In this document: piece after piece, positions 1 to 8,085 of the stretch
How the letters are laid out: each line of letters starts with the position of its first letter
Numbering within the stretch: position 1 is the stretch's first letter
From: Candidatus Aminicenantes bacterium UBA1061
GTDB taxonomy: Bacteria; Acidobacteriota; Aminicenantia; Aminicenantales; Saccharicenantaceae
Assembly: GCA_002316315.1 (NCBI GenBank)
Contig: DCDG01000041.1
Span: 1-64,000, forward strand
Reading direction: 5' to 3'
DNA length: 64,000 nucleotides
Translations under genes and position numbers: made by a program
Notes under the pieces: generated by a model
The model's database searches: none
Told to the model about the DNA's origin: nothing
What the model saw: only the letters and a program-made list of their open reading frames with translations

Positions 1-81
1 CCAGGGAAGCTCAGCCAGGGCTGTCCCCGCAACTAAAACGAGTAATAAAAAAATTGAAAAGACTTTAAATTTGCTTTTCAT
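1..81 (-). CDS. N-terminus of an exported protein (cut by window edge)
   Basis: Only the first 27 codons are inside the window. They encode a classic signal peptide: two lysines near the N-terminus, a hydrophobic core rich in Leu, Val and Phe, and a probable cleavage site after Ala-Leu-Ala at residues 21-23. Two ATGs sit in frame (84 and 81). The GAGAGG ribosome binding site is 6 bases from the second and only 3 from the first, so 81 is preferred. It begins 13 bases after the stop of the CBM9-like gene on the same strand, so the two are probably co-transcribed and both products exported. The function cannot be read from this fragment. Confidence 0.75.
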   Translation of the reverse strand, partial: MKSKFKVFSIFLLLVLVAGTALAELPW

Positions 82-94
82 CATAATCCTCTCA

Positions 95-1231
95 TTATTT
101 TTGCTCAGAACTGGTTTTCCAGATTAAACCATCCTGACGGATATGCCATTTCTGTCCATCTTTACCGATATAAATAGCCTCAAATAAACTGTCGGTAGCC
201 ATGATCAGCGGTGGATAACCGAAATCTTTGACCTTTAATTGCCTGTCCCCGGTCAAATTAAGATCTTCCCATCTTTCTGCCCATTTTCCCTGTTCGGAAT
301 ATAATTTTCTCTGACGATAATATATTTTTCTTAAAGCCCATTTGACCTCAGCGTCCTGATCCTCATCACAGTATTCTTTAGCCCGACCGGCTTCGGTCGC
401 TGTAAACTGGACATAGCCCCACATTTCAGGATAATGAATGTTAATCAGGCCTTGAGGGGCCCAGGTCCAGTTGTCTTCGGGTAAATCGCGGCCAGTGGTG
501 GGATCTTTTTCTTTCTGGTAAGAGCCGTCAACTATTTTGACCCGGTATTCCACTCTGGAGAAATTTAATCGCCAGGACTCTCCAGGCTCTGGCCTTTTTT
601 TAAAAGGAGTGGCCTCTTTCAATACTTCCCAGGGCAGGGCTATTTCGACCGTCCAGCCCTTATCCTTATCTTTAGGATCGTTGAGAGTTCCATTGACGGC
701 TACTGCTGTTTTCAACCCTTGAATATCCCAGCTGTGAATAGCTGGTCCCCCATCCCGGTAAGGCTTAACGAGCAGCAAATCCCAGACAGTATTCAGTGCA
801 TTTATCTCAAGCTCATAATAGAGGTGGCTATCTCCATCCGGATCGATGAACACTTCAAAGTCGTTGTCCTGATAAATTATAGAATCCCTTTTGGTCAAGG
901 TAGCCCAGACCTGAGGCTCTTCCAGTTCGGCCCCGATATAAAAATAATCATCGTCCCAGAGGAGTTTAATTCTGGTCTTATATCTCGGTTTTGGCTTGTT
1001 CTTACCCCTGATATCCATAAAATCTTCCGACCAGTAAACCTTTTTCCAGGTATCTTCTTCCAGTCGGCCATCAATAGTTAACGGCTGGGAAGTGCGAAAG
1101 CACATATAATAGCGAGCCACAGGCGAAATAACAGGTTCTTCTACTCGATACAAAAGACTGGACTCGAGAGGACCGCTTAGGGGTAATAAGCCAGTCATTA
1201 TAATCAGAAACAGGGCTAACTTTTTTTTCAT
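95..1231 (-). CDS. Exported carbohydrate-binding family 9-like protein
   Basis: 378 aa. A signal peptide occupies about residues 1-25. Residues about 45-290 resemble the CBM9/DOMON-like beta-sandwich seen in many exported bacterial proteins: a DGRLEEDTWKK segment near residue 55, an LLWDDDYFYIGAELEEP segment, a DNDFEVFIDPDGD segment, and a WTVEIALPW segment. In this family the fold binds sugars or haem; which ligand applies here cannot be told. The C-terminal 80 residues are charged and tryptophan-rich and resemble no domain I know. The start is fixed by a GGAGG site about 8 bases upstream. It lies first in a minus-strand pair with the exported protein cut by the window edge. Confidence 0.75.
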   Translation of the reverse strand: MKKKLALFLIIMTGLLPLSGPLESSLLYRVEEPVISPVARYYMCFRTSQPLTIDGRLEEDTWKKVYWSEDFMDIRGKNKPKPRYKTRIKLLWDDDYFYIGAELEEPQVWATLTKRDSIIYQDNDFEVFIDPDGDSHLYYELEINALNTVWDLLLVKPYRDGGPAIHSWDIQGLKTAVAVNGTLNDPKDKDKGWTVEIALPWEVLKEATPFKKRPEPGESWRLNFSRVEYRVKIVDGSYQKEKDPTTGRDLPEDNWTWAPQGLINIHYPEMWGYVQFTATEAGRAKEYCDEDQDAEVKWALRKIYYRQRKLYSEQGKWAERWEDLNLTGDRQLKVKDFGYPPLIMATDSLFEAIYIGKDGQKWHIRQDGLIWKTSSEQK

Positions 1232-1258
1232 CTATTGTCCTCCACTCCAGTTATTACC

Positions 1259-1287
1259 AAATAAAATTCGGCGATACAGTCAGTCAA
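1259..1287 (-). promoter_or_regulatory. Possible promoter of the CBM9-like gene
   Basis: On the minus strand, TTGACT (1287-1282) is followed after 17 bases by TTATTT (1264-1259), about 28 bases before the ATG. The -35 is good and the -10 poor, so this is a weak assignment. Confidence 0.35.
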
Positions 1288-1741
1288 TATGGCTGTTATT
1301 TTACTCAAAACCAGAAGACTTTCCAACCAGCTATCCTCTCCCTGCCTATCTAATAAGAGATTAGTGTCTTAAGTTTTTGTTTGAATTTTTCCTTAAAAAT
1401 TTATAATAATATATCTTAAGGTCATGATTGAACCAGACATCACCACCAGATTCAAATCACAAAGTAAATTTACTTCTCGAGCTGTCTATAAGTTTATCTA
1501 TAAGCAGTTTTCTGGCCAGAAGGTAAACCGGCAAGTTGCTGAACAGACAGAAAGTTACCCGGTCAGAACGAGCCTTGAGTCTGCCCAGATGGCAGTAAAT
1601 TTCAGCCTGAAGAATTTTGATCACCCGGGCGATAGCTCTCCGCCCGAAAGGTTTCAAAACGGTTAACATAAGGCTTTATTTCACTTAAGCCTATATTTAT
1701 TATTAAATAAATTAAATAATCAGTCAGAAAGGAGTTAAGAA
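1288..1741 (+). other. Intergenic region with a possibly structured leader
   Basis: No supported gene lies here. The flanks (about 1330-1430 and 1690-1735) are very AT-rich, while about 1430-1665 has ordinary composition and is open in one frame on each strand (80 codons plus, 70 codons minus). Neither product resembles a known protein and neither has a convincing ribosome binding site. Two inverted repeats lie just before the aminotransferase: CGGGCG/CGCCCG with a 9-base loop (1626-1646) and AGGCTT/AAGCCT with a 10-base loop (1671-1692). It may be a long structured 5' leader, a small RNA or a decayed gene. Confidence 0.35.
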
Positions 1742-2833
1742 ATGGCTAATTTTGAAAATTCTAAATGGGCACCCGGGCAGATGCGTTATTTTCTACATGA
1801 CAAAAGCTTTGAGATGTTTGAAGCCCAGGCCAAGACCTATGCCGCCACCAGGTCTGCTTATTATGCCAGTTTCCTCTGCTTTGAAGGGATCAGATACTTC
1901 TGCCGCCGAAATGAGAAAGGCAAACTTGAGCTAATCTTTGTTAACTGGGATCAGAATCTGGAGCGTTTCCGTCAGAGTATGGCTTTTAACCTCAGCCGCC
2001 AGCAGCAATCTCTGCTGCCTACCAAAGAAGAACTCGAGGACATCTTCATTAATAAATATTTTTCTCATCCCGCCCTTCGCCCTTACCTGGAAGAAATGGC
2101 AGAAAAAGGGGTCCAGGGCTATCTGCGGCCTTTTACCCTGGATGAAGAACACTCAATGGGTGTGAGCTTCCCTAATTTCCCGGCGATCAGAGCCGTAACC
2201 TGCATGTATGATCGTTATCTCGGTGAACCATTTGTTGGTGTCGTTATTCCCAATCTGGTCAGAGCCCTCGGGATCAACGGGACAGGCTGCCTGAAACTGG
2301 GAGTTAACTATCTAATGAGCATCAGGGCACTGGACGAAGCCAAAGGTCTGGTACCAGAAGCAGCGGCTGTGCTTTTCCTGGACGATAAACCACATCTGCC
2401 AATTGAACAAAGAGAGATTACTGAATGGGACTCTTCCTGCTGCTTGTTAGCTCTGAAGGACGGCACGGTTGTCAAGATACCGGAGAGCAAATTAATCCTT
2501 CCCTCTGTGACGATTAAAGGGATGGTTGCCATTTTAAGACATCAAAACATTAAAGTTGAAGAAAGACCTTTTACTTTTGGTGAGCTTTATGAGCGGGTCA
2601 AAAGAAACGAACTGGTTGCAATAGCCAGTGTAGGGACTGCCGGTATTCTTAATCGAGCAGAAAAACTGGTACTGATCGATAATAATTTAAATATTGTCGG
2701 TGAGCATCTCCCATTAAAGACCCATCCTCTTTATGACCAGCTAAGAAATATTCGCGAATATTACTGGGATGTTTATCGGGGAAAAGCTGAACCGCTACCC
2801 GAGTTGAAAATTTTTAGATATGAAATAGGCTGA
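1742..2833 (+). CDS. Class IV PLP aminotransferase, branched-chain type
   Basis: 363 aa. A pyridoxal-phosphate enzyme of fold type IV, most like branched-chain amino acid aminotransferases, which exchange an amino group between Leu/Ile/Val and 2-oxoglutarate in the cytoplasm. The PLP lysine is probably Lys185 in LKLGVNYLMSIRALDEAKG, which matches the family's K-x-G-x-N-Y segment. The usual TSEG-type glutamate motif is represented by ITEWDSSCCLLAL near residue 226, which is rather divergent, and LPSVTIKGM follows where the family has a P-(G/S)-(I/V)-T segment. A good AAGGAG site precedes the ATG. It is first in an operon with a peptide transporter and an M24 peptidase, suggesting catabolism of imported peptides. 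A biosynthetic role or another amino donor is possible. Confidence 0.8.
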   Translation: MANFENSKWAPGQMRYFLHDKSFEMFEAQAKTYAATRSAYYASFLCFEGIRYFCRRNEKGKLELIFVNWDQNLERFRQSMAFNLSRQQQSLLPTKEELEDIFINKYFSHPALRPYLEEMAEKGVQGYLRPFTLDEEHSMGVSFPNFPAIRAVTCMYDRYLGEPFVGVVIPNLVRALGINGTGCLKLGVNYLMSIRALDEAKGLVPEAAAVLFLDDKPHLPIEQREITEWDSSCCLLALKDGTVVKIPESKLILPSVTIKGMVAILRHQNIKVEERPFTFGELYERVKRNELVAIASVGTAGILNRAEKLVLIDNNLNIVGEHLPLKTHPLYDQLRNIREYYWDVYRGKAEPLPELKIFRYEIG

Positions 2834-2869
2834 ATGTTAATTTAAGTCCAGAAAAAGGAGCAGTCCATT

Positions 2870-4255
2870 ATGCTTAAAAAGCACCCGCGGGCCCTTCTCT
2901 ATATTTTCTTTACTGAAATGTGGGAAAGAGTCGGGTTTTATACCCTGATGGCCATTCTTGTCCTTTATATGGATAAAGTCCTGGGCTGGCCTGACTCGAA
3001 AAAGGGCGACTGGTATGGGCTTTTTCTGGCGCTTTGTTATTTTTTCCCGCTGGTTGGTGGTTATTTAGGAGACCGGCTTTTTGGCCGGATGAAGACGATT
3101 CGAACCGGCGCCGTCCTGATGGCTATTGGCTATGTTGGTCTGGCTTTGTCATCAGCAAATCAGCTCACGTCCTTCTTGCTCGGACTTTTTCTAATCGCCA
3201 TTGGCACTGGTATTTTCAAAGTCAATATGGCCGTCATGGTCGGTAATATCTACAAAAATCAGCCAGAACTTAAGGATGCCGGTTTTAATATCTATTATAT
3301 GGGTGTTAACCTCGGAGCCATGATTGCCCCGATCATTGCTACTGTGAACAGTGCTGTTTTCCACAGCTATCATCTGTCCTTCTGGGTGGCAGCTGGCGGT
3401 CTGATTGTGGCTCTGATCATTTTCCAGGCAGGAAAATCACTGCTGGCCCCGGTTGATGACTCTAATCTCAGGCTGGCCGGAAAATTTGAAGCAGAAAAGG
3501 GACAGCAAAATTATAAGGAGACAGCCGCCCGGGATAATGCTCAGGAAAAAGAATCTTCTGTCCGGGATTCGCACCCCCAGCAACAGGACTATAGCTCTGT
3601 ACTCAGCGAAGGGAGAGAGCCAGATTTTTCTGATCGTATTTTGACTCTTTGCCTTCTTTTTACCATAGTCATCTTATTCTGGGTAGCTTTCTATCAGAAT
3701 GGTTTTGCCCTGACCCTGTTTGCTGCCCGGTCAACCGTCATAAAGAGCTGGCTGAGACCGGAAACCTATCAGTTCTTTGAACCATTTTTTATTCTGGCTT
3801 TGACCCCGCTTTTGCTGTCAATTTTTAATAAGCTCAGTCAGCGTGGGCAGGAACCATCAACCCCTAAAAAAATTTTTTATGGTTTGAATTTTATGATCCT
3901 GGCTATGCTGATTATGGTCCTGGCCTGTCTTCAGGGCGGCAACAAGGATCTGAATATTATGTCACCTCTCTGGTTAATCAGCACCTATTTTGTTGTTACC
4001 ATTGCCGAGATTCTGATTTCGCCCATGGGACAATCTTATGTCTCCAAGGTGGCTCCAGAGAAGATCAGGGGATTAATGATGGGCGGTTGGTTTGTGGCTA
4101 CTGCTCTAGGCAGTTACGGCAGCGGGCTGCTGGGGAAACTTTACAGCCGATTCCCGCACCATCAATATTTTCTGCTGCTGGCAGTCTTGCTGGCAGCTGC
4201 AGCCGTGCTGGCGCTTCTTTCGATGAAAAAACTGGAAAAATACGGACAGGAATAA
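2870..4255 (+). CDS. POT/PTR2 family proton-dependent oligopeptide transporter
   Basis: 461 aa integral membrane protein of the proton-coupled di/tripeptide symporter family within the MFS. The family signature ExxER, which couples proton movement, is at residues 16-20 (EMWER) in the first helix. The PTR2 signature appears as FNIYYMGVNLGA at about 139-150. About 12-14 hydrophobic segments are visible. A long hydrophilic stretch rich in Glu, Gln and Ser (about 195-255) separates the two halves, as the central loop does in other POT proteins. The gene follows the aminotransferase by 36 bases with its own AAGGAG site and precedes an M24 peptidase by 19 bases, so import, cleavage and transamination are encoded together. 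Confidence 0.92.
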   Translation: MLKKHPRALLYIFFTEMWERVGFYTLMAILVLYMDKVLGWPDSKKGDWYGLFLALCYFFPLVGGYLGDRLFGRMKTIRTGAVLMAIGYVGLALSSANQLTSFLLGLFLIAIGTGIFKVNMAVMVGNIYKNQPELKDAGFNIYYMGVNLGAMIAPIIATVNSAVFHSYHLSFWVAAGGLIVALIIFQAGKSLLAPVDDSNLRLAGKFEAEKGQQNYKETAARDNAQEKESSVRDSHPQQQDYSSVLSEGREPDFSDRILTLCLLFTIVILFWVAFYQNGFALTLFAARSTVIKSWLRPETYQFFEPFFILALTPLLLSIFNKLSQRGQEPSTPKKIFYGLNFMILAMLIMVLACLQGGNKDLNIMSPLWLISTYFVVTIAEILISPMGQSYVSKVAPEKIRGLMMGGWFVATALGSYGSGLLGKLYSRFPHHQYFLLLAVLLAAAAVLALLSMKKLEKYGQE

Positions 4256-4274
4256 AGAGTTAGGGAGGATACCA

Positions 4275-5471
4275 ATGCTCAAAAAAGAGGCTTTAATCAG
4301 GGAAAAAACAGAGCAAGCAGTCAAAATACTTCAGGAAAAGGGAATTGACTGCTGGATTACTTTTACCAGAGAGAGCGAAATTTGCGGTGACCCGACGCTG
4401 GTTTTTCTGGCTCCAGGCCACGTCACCTGGCATTCAGCTTTTATCATCAGCTCCGACGGCAGAAAAAGGGCCATAGTTGGCCTCTACGATCAAAGAACAA
4501 TTGAAGAGACCGGGGCCTATGATGCCGTTGATAGTTATGTGACCGGTATCAAAGAGCCTTTTGAACGCTATCTGAAGGAATTGCAACCACGGATTATCGC
4601 CATTAATTATTCAAGGACCAGCGAAATCAGCGATGGGCTGACTCATGGTATGTATCTGGTTCTATATGATCTTCTCCAAGCTATTGGTTATGAAGATCGG
4701 CTGATTTCGGCTGAAAAAATAACTTCTGCCCTGAGGGAAAGAAAATCACCGTCTGAACTTGAAGCTATTAAAGCAGCTATTTCAGAAACCGAAAGAATAT
4801 TCCAGCTGGTTAAAGGATTTATTGCTCCCGGTAAAACTGAAAAACAAATCGCGGCCTTCATGCTGGACGAGGTTAAAAGGCGGCAGCTCCAGACTGCCTG
4901 GGGCGAAAGCACCTGTCCAGCCGTTTTTACCGGACCGGAAACTGCTCAGGCTCATTATTCGCCGACTGATCGCGAAGTAAAACGAGGCCATCTGCTCAAT
5001 ATGGATTTCGGAATTAAAGTTGACGGTTATTGCTCCGATTTGCAGAGAACATTTTATGTGATGGAAAAAGAGGAAAAAGAAGTGCCACCTGAAGTGAAGA
5101 AGGGATTCGAGACCATCGTCCGCACCGTAGAAGAATGCAGGCGGGCCATGAAACCCGGTATCCAGGGATTGATCGTTGACCAGCTGGCCAGACAGATCGT
5201 GACCGAAGCAGGCTATGAAGAATTTCCTCATGCCCTTGGCCATCAGGTAGGACGATTTGCCCATGACGGGACAGCTCTTCTCGGACCCACCTGGGAAAAA
5301 TATGCGGATAAACCTTTGCATCCTCTGGAACCAGGTATGGTCTTTACTCTTGAGCCCAGATTAACAGTCCCCGGCCGAGGGGTGGTCACCATCGAAGACA
5401 TGGTGGTGGTGACTGAGACAGGGGCAGAATTTCTCAGTCACCCCCAGACCGAGCTGATGTTAATAAAATAG
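4275..5471 (+). CDS. M24 family metallopeptidase (Xaa-Pro aminopeptidase/dipeptidase type)
   Basis: 398 aa cytoplasmic peptidase with the pita-bread fold. The N-terminal creatinase-like domain covers about 1-160, the catalytic domain about 165-398. All five dinuclear metal ligands are visible: Asp244 (MDFG), Asp255 (CSDL), His323 (ALGHQVGRFAHDG), Glu360 (FTLEP) and Glu374 (TIEDM). The family removes or splits residues next to proline; exact specificity (Xaa-Pro aminopeptidase or prolidase) cannot be decided here. A GGGAGG site lies upstream of the ATG. Third gene of the aminotransferase - POT operon, so it probably trims imported peptides. It converges on the asparagine synthetase-like gene with a gap of only 24 bases. 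Confidence 0.9.
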   Translation: MLKKEALIREKTEQAVKILQEKGIDCWITFTRESEICGDPTLVFLAPGHVTWHSAFIISSDGRKRAIVGLYDQRTIEETGAYDAVDSYVTGIKEPFERYLKELQPRIIAINYSRTSEISDGLTHGMYLVLYDLLQAIGYEDRLISAEKITSALRERKSPSELEAIKAAISETERIFQLVKGFIAPGKTEKQIAAFMLDEVKRRQLQTAWGESTCPAVFTGPETAQAHYSPTDREVKRGHLLNMDFGIKVDGYCSDLQRTFYVMEKEEKEVPPEVKKGFETIVRTVEECRRAMKPGIQGLIVDQLARQIVTEAGYEEFPHALGHQVGRFAHDGTALLGPTWEKYADKPLHPLEPGMVFTLEPRLTVPGRGVVTIEDMVVVTETGAEFLSHPQTELMLIK

Positions 5472-5495
5472 AAGTCTGGTTTTTTTGCTTACAAT

Positions 5496-6422
5496 TTAGA
5501 GTCCATAAACGCCAGGCTTTTTAGCAAACAGCCTCACGTCGGCAATATCCTGAAAGCCACAGACAAACCTGGTCAGACGTTCCAGTCCAAAGCCAAAACC
5601 GGCCGAGGGATAAAGGCCACGTTCAGCTAGCTTTAAATAGAGATCATAGCTGTCGAGGTCTATCCCCTTTAAACGGATTCTGCTTTTTATTTTTTCCAGC
5701 TCATATTCCCTTTCTCCGCCGGACAAAGCCTCGCCATAACCGCCAGGGTAAATCAGATCCATATCGACCAGGGTGCCCGGTCTCGTTTCGTCCTGTCGAT
5801 CATAAAATTCCCTTTCTTCGAGAGGAAAATCAATCAACCAGGCTGGCTCTGACAGTTCTTCTGATAGCTTCAGCTCAAAATTCTGTCCGTAGGTCTTAAC
5901 TGCCTGCTCGTAGGTAATCTTCTTAAATGGCGGCTCAAAATAAGGTAACTCTCTTTTGATCGTCTTCAAATCAGCCCAGGCATCCTGTTTGATCCGACTG
6001 ATAACCGTAGAAAACAGGCCTTCGCCCAGCTTAATTATTTCTTCTCGGTTTGCCTGTCTTATTTCCAGATCCAGCTGGACAAACTCAATTAAATGACGAC
6101 CAGTATTTTGCCTGTCGGCCGTTTCAATCCTGACATTAGGCGAAAAACAGAATATCCTGGGAGCGGTATGCAGGGCCAGTTGCTTGTGGAAGATCATGCT
6201 TTTAGTAATTTGATATTTGAAACCGTAGCATTCAACTTCTCCCCTCACCCGGTAGTCAGTTAGAGGATCAGTAACCGGTGAGATAATCACCGGCAAAATC
6301 TCCTTAAAGCTCGCTTCGAGCAGAAATTCTCTGATATAAGTAATTAACCTGGTCTGGATAGAAATGGCCAGCTGCAGGCGGGGTGATTTAAGTTGCTCAA
6401 GATACTTATCAATGTCAATCAT
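5496..6422 (-). CDS. Asparagine synthetase A-type paralogue of Asp/Asn-tRNA synthetase, without anticodon domain
   Basis: 308 aa. It consists only of the class II aminoacyl-tRNA synthetase catalytic core of the AspRS/AsnRS subgroup. Motif 2 is seen as NVRIE (Arg98, Glu100) with HLIEFVQLDLE at 110-120, and motif 3 as GFGFGLERLTRF at 275-286 with Arg282. The family's GGYGEALSGGERE stretch is at about 227-239. The N-terminal OB-fold anticodon-binding domain is absent. Proteins of this shape, described in Pyrococcus as AsnRS-related asparagine synthetases, make asparagine from aspartate and ammonia with ATP. I chose ATG 6422, which has AAAGGAG about 8 bases upstream; a GTG at 6473 has no site. 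A tRNA-modifying or other adenylating role is the alternative. Confidence 0.75.
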   Translation of the reverse strand: MIDIDKYLEQLKSPRLQLAISIQTRLITYIREFLLEASFKEILPVIISPVTDPLTDYRVRGEVECYGFKYQITKSMIFHKQLALHTAPRIFCFSPNVRIETADRQNTGRHLIEFVQLDLEIRQANREEIIKLGEGLFSTVISRIKQDAWADLKTIKRELPYFEPPFKKITYEQAVKTYGQNFELKLSEELSEPAWLIDFPLEEREFYDRQDETRPGTLVDMDLIYPGGYGEALSGGEREYELEKIKSRIRLKGIDLDSYDLYLKLAERGLYPSAGFGFGLERLTRFVCGFQDIADVRLFAKKPGVYGL

Positions 6423-6506
6423 TTTTATTCTCCTTTTGTTTAATCTAAGGTGGACAATTTCAGACAACGACACTTGAAAAGAATTAACAGGCAGGCAGAA
6501 ACAGAC

Positions 6507-6528
6507 ATGTCCCCTTAAAAGGGGACAT
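6507..6528. repeat. 22-base palindrome, REP-like
   Basis: ATGTCCCCTT and AAGGGGACAT form a perfect 10-base-pair inverted repeat separated by AA. GTCCCC/GGGGAC palindromes of this kind recur in some bacterial genomes as REP-type repeats or transposon ends, but only this copy is seen in the window. It is 85 bases upstream of the asparagine synthetase-like start and could also be an operator. It has no T-run and is not a standard terminator. Confidence 0.5.
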
Positions 6529-6773
6529 TATTGTTGATGGAATTAAGATTTAAAAAGAAGAAAAAAAGCTGGACTCCGGGCGCGCTGGAATTACCCGAAA
6601 AAAAATCCAGGTATTGATCAGTTTTCATCACAGCTGCTTTGTCCATGCTCGACTTAATATAGACCTGCCGCCTTCTGGCGTCAAGTAGCTCAGACAGAAA
6701 AGTTTTCTATATTACTAACCAGGATCAGTGTTGTCTCTCTCACTTCTTTGATATCTTTAGCTTTCTTCTCTGG

Positions 6774-6802
6774 TTGCCCGGCCCTGGGCTTTGGATTATA
6801 AT
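6774..6802 (+). promoter_or_regulatory. Sigma70-type promoter for the MFS gene
   Basis: TTGCCC (6774-6779), a 17-base spacer and a perfect TATAAT (6797-6802). The start codon at 6853 is about 50 bases downstream, leaving a leader of about 43 bases. Confidence 0.7.
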
Positions 6803-6852
6803 TTCAGACCAAATGGGGATATGAATCAGCCGGTCCAAGCGAGGTGGCCAGG

Positions 6853-8061
6853 ATGAATAATAAATACAGTGCCCTTCAAAAACAGGCCCTTTCTTTCATT
6901 ATTCTAATGGGAGTGGTCAGTTTGTTTAGCGACATGACCTATGAAGGAGCCCGCAGCCTGACCGGGCCTTACCTGGGGCTACTGGGGGCATCAGCCTTTG
7001 TCGTTGGTCTGGTTTCCGGGCTGGGTGAATTTATCGGCTATGCTCTTAGACTTCTAACTGGTATTATCGCTGATAAAACGAAAAATTATTGGCTCCTGAC
7101 CATCGTCGGCTATGCCCTCAACCTTCTAGCTGTACCTCTTCTGGCTCTGACCGGCAACTGGCCACTGGCTGCTGCCTTGATTGTGGCCGAAAGATTAGGC
7201 AAAGCCATCAGAAAGCCAGCCAGAGATGCCATGATGTCCCATGCTGCTTCTCAGGTTGGTGTCGGGTATGGTTTTGCTCTGGAAGAATTTCTTGATCAAC
7301 TGGGGGCCATACTGGGACCTCTCTTTTTAGCCCTGATCATTTATTTAAACAGAGGGGTCGGTCAACTCACCAGCTACCGCCGGGCCTTCGCTTTTCTGCT
7401 GATTCCGGCCCTGGCGGCCATGATAGTTTTATTTATCAGCCGGTTTAAATATCCAGCTCCTCAGGAATTTGAAGCTACAAAGAGTCAGCCGACTTCAGGT
7501 CAGAAATTTGATCATAATTTTGTCCTGTATATCATAGGAATTTCATTTCTGGCTGCCGGCTTCGCTGACTTCCCGCTGATCAGCTACCACCTGGCTAAGA
7601 CCAATCTGATGACCGGTAGTCACCTGCCTTTAATCTACAGTCTGGCCATGGCTATAGATGCCCTGGCTGCCCTGTTTTTCGGTAAATTATACGATAGGAT
7701 TGGCCTCAAATCTCTGTTGTTGTCAACGATCCTCTCATCAGCCTTTGCCCCTCTGGCCTTTCTGTTTTCTTCCCGGGCTGCGGTCATAGCTGGCCTGGTT
7801 TGCTGGGGCCTTGGCCTGGGAGCTCAGGAATCGATTGTTAAAGCAGTTATTGCCAGCCTGACCGGTCCAGAGAAGAGAGCCACAGCTTATGGTATTTTCA
7901 ATGCCATCTTCGGATTGGCCTGGTTTGCTGGCAGTGCTCTGATGGGCTTTCTTTATCAAAAAAATATAAATGCCCTCGTCATCTTTTCAGTGGCCGGCGA
8001 GCTGGCCGCAGCCACCTTTTTCTATCTTCTTGACCATCAGCTAAAAAGAAAAGCTATCTGA
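6853..8061 (+). CDS. MFS transporter, substrate unknown
   Basis: 402 aa. A 12-helix major facilitator with the usual halves; the first half carries SLFSDMTYEGARSLTGPYL at about 21-39, a segment typical of one uncharacterised MFS subgroup, and GKAIRKPARDAMM in the loop after helix 4. The second half begins at about 220 (FVLYIIGISFLAAGF). The substrate cannot be read from sequence. A GTG at 6844 is in frame, but the GAGGTGG site at 6841-6847 then overlaps it; ATG 6853 has the correct spacing and is chosen. The gene is monocistronic, with its own promoter and a convergent neighbour 24 bases away. Confidence 0.85.
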   Translation: MNNKYSALQKQALSFIILMGVVSLFSDMTYEGARSLTGPYLGLLGASAFVVGLVSGLGEFIGYALRLLTGIIADKTKNYWLLTIVGYALNLLAVPLLALTGNWPLAAALIVAERLGKAIRKPARDAMMSHAASQVGVGYGFALEEFLDQLGAILGPLFLALIIYLNRGVGQLTSYRRAFAFLLIPALAAMIVLFISRFKYPAPQEFEATKSQPTSGQKFDHNFVLYIIGISFLAAGFADFPLISYHLAKTNLMTGSHLPLIYSLAMAIDALAALFFGKLYDRIGLKSLLLSTILSSAFAPLAFLFSSRAAVIAGLVCWGLGLGAQESIVKAVIASLTGPEKRATAYGIFNAIFGLAWFAGSALMGFLYQKNINALVIFSVAGELAAATFFYLLDHQLKRKAI

Positions 8062-8085
8062 CCAATTCCAGCCACCGGTCTACAG

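Larger units (their letters stand above)
6423..6852. other. Intergenic region: palindrome and MFS promoter, otherwise no gene
   Basis: This 430-base gap between divergent genes contains a 22-base palindrome near the left end and a strong promoter near the right end, both listed separately. Between them (about 6540-6760) I see no open frame of note, no RNA gene and no recognisable remnant. Confidence 0.6.

Noticed and set aside
1457..1669. 70-codon minus-strand frame and overlapping 80-codon plus-strand frame in the first intergenic region
   Set aside because: Neither has a good ribosome binding site or a recognisable product; being open in both strands at this length is expected by chance.
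4782..5321. 179-codon minus-strand frame opposite the M24 peptidase gene
   Set aside because: It lies wholly within a gene whose five metal ligands are intact, and its product is low-complexity and unlike known proteins.
6423..6473. GTG start extending the asparagine synthetase-like protein by 17 residues
   Set aside because: No ribosome binding site precedes it, while ATG 6422 has AAAGGAG and gives the family's normal N-terminus.
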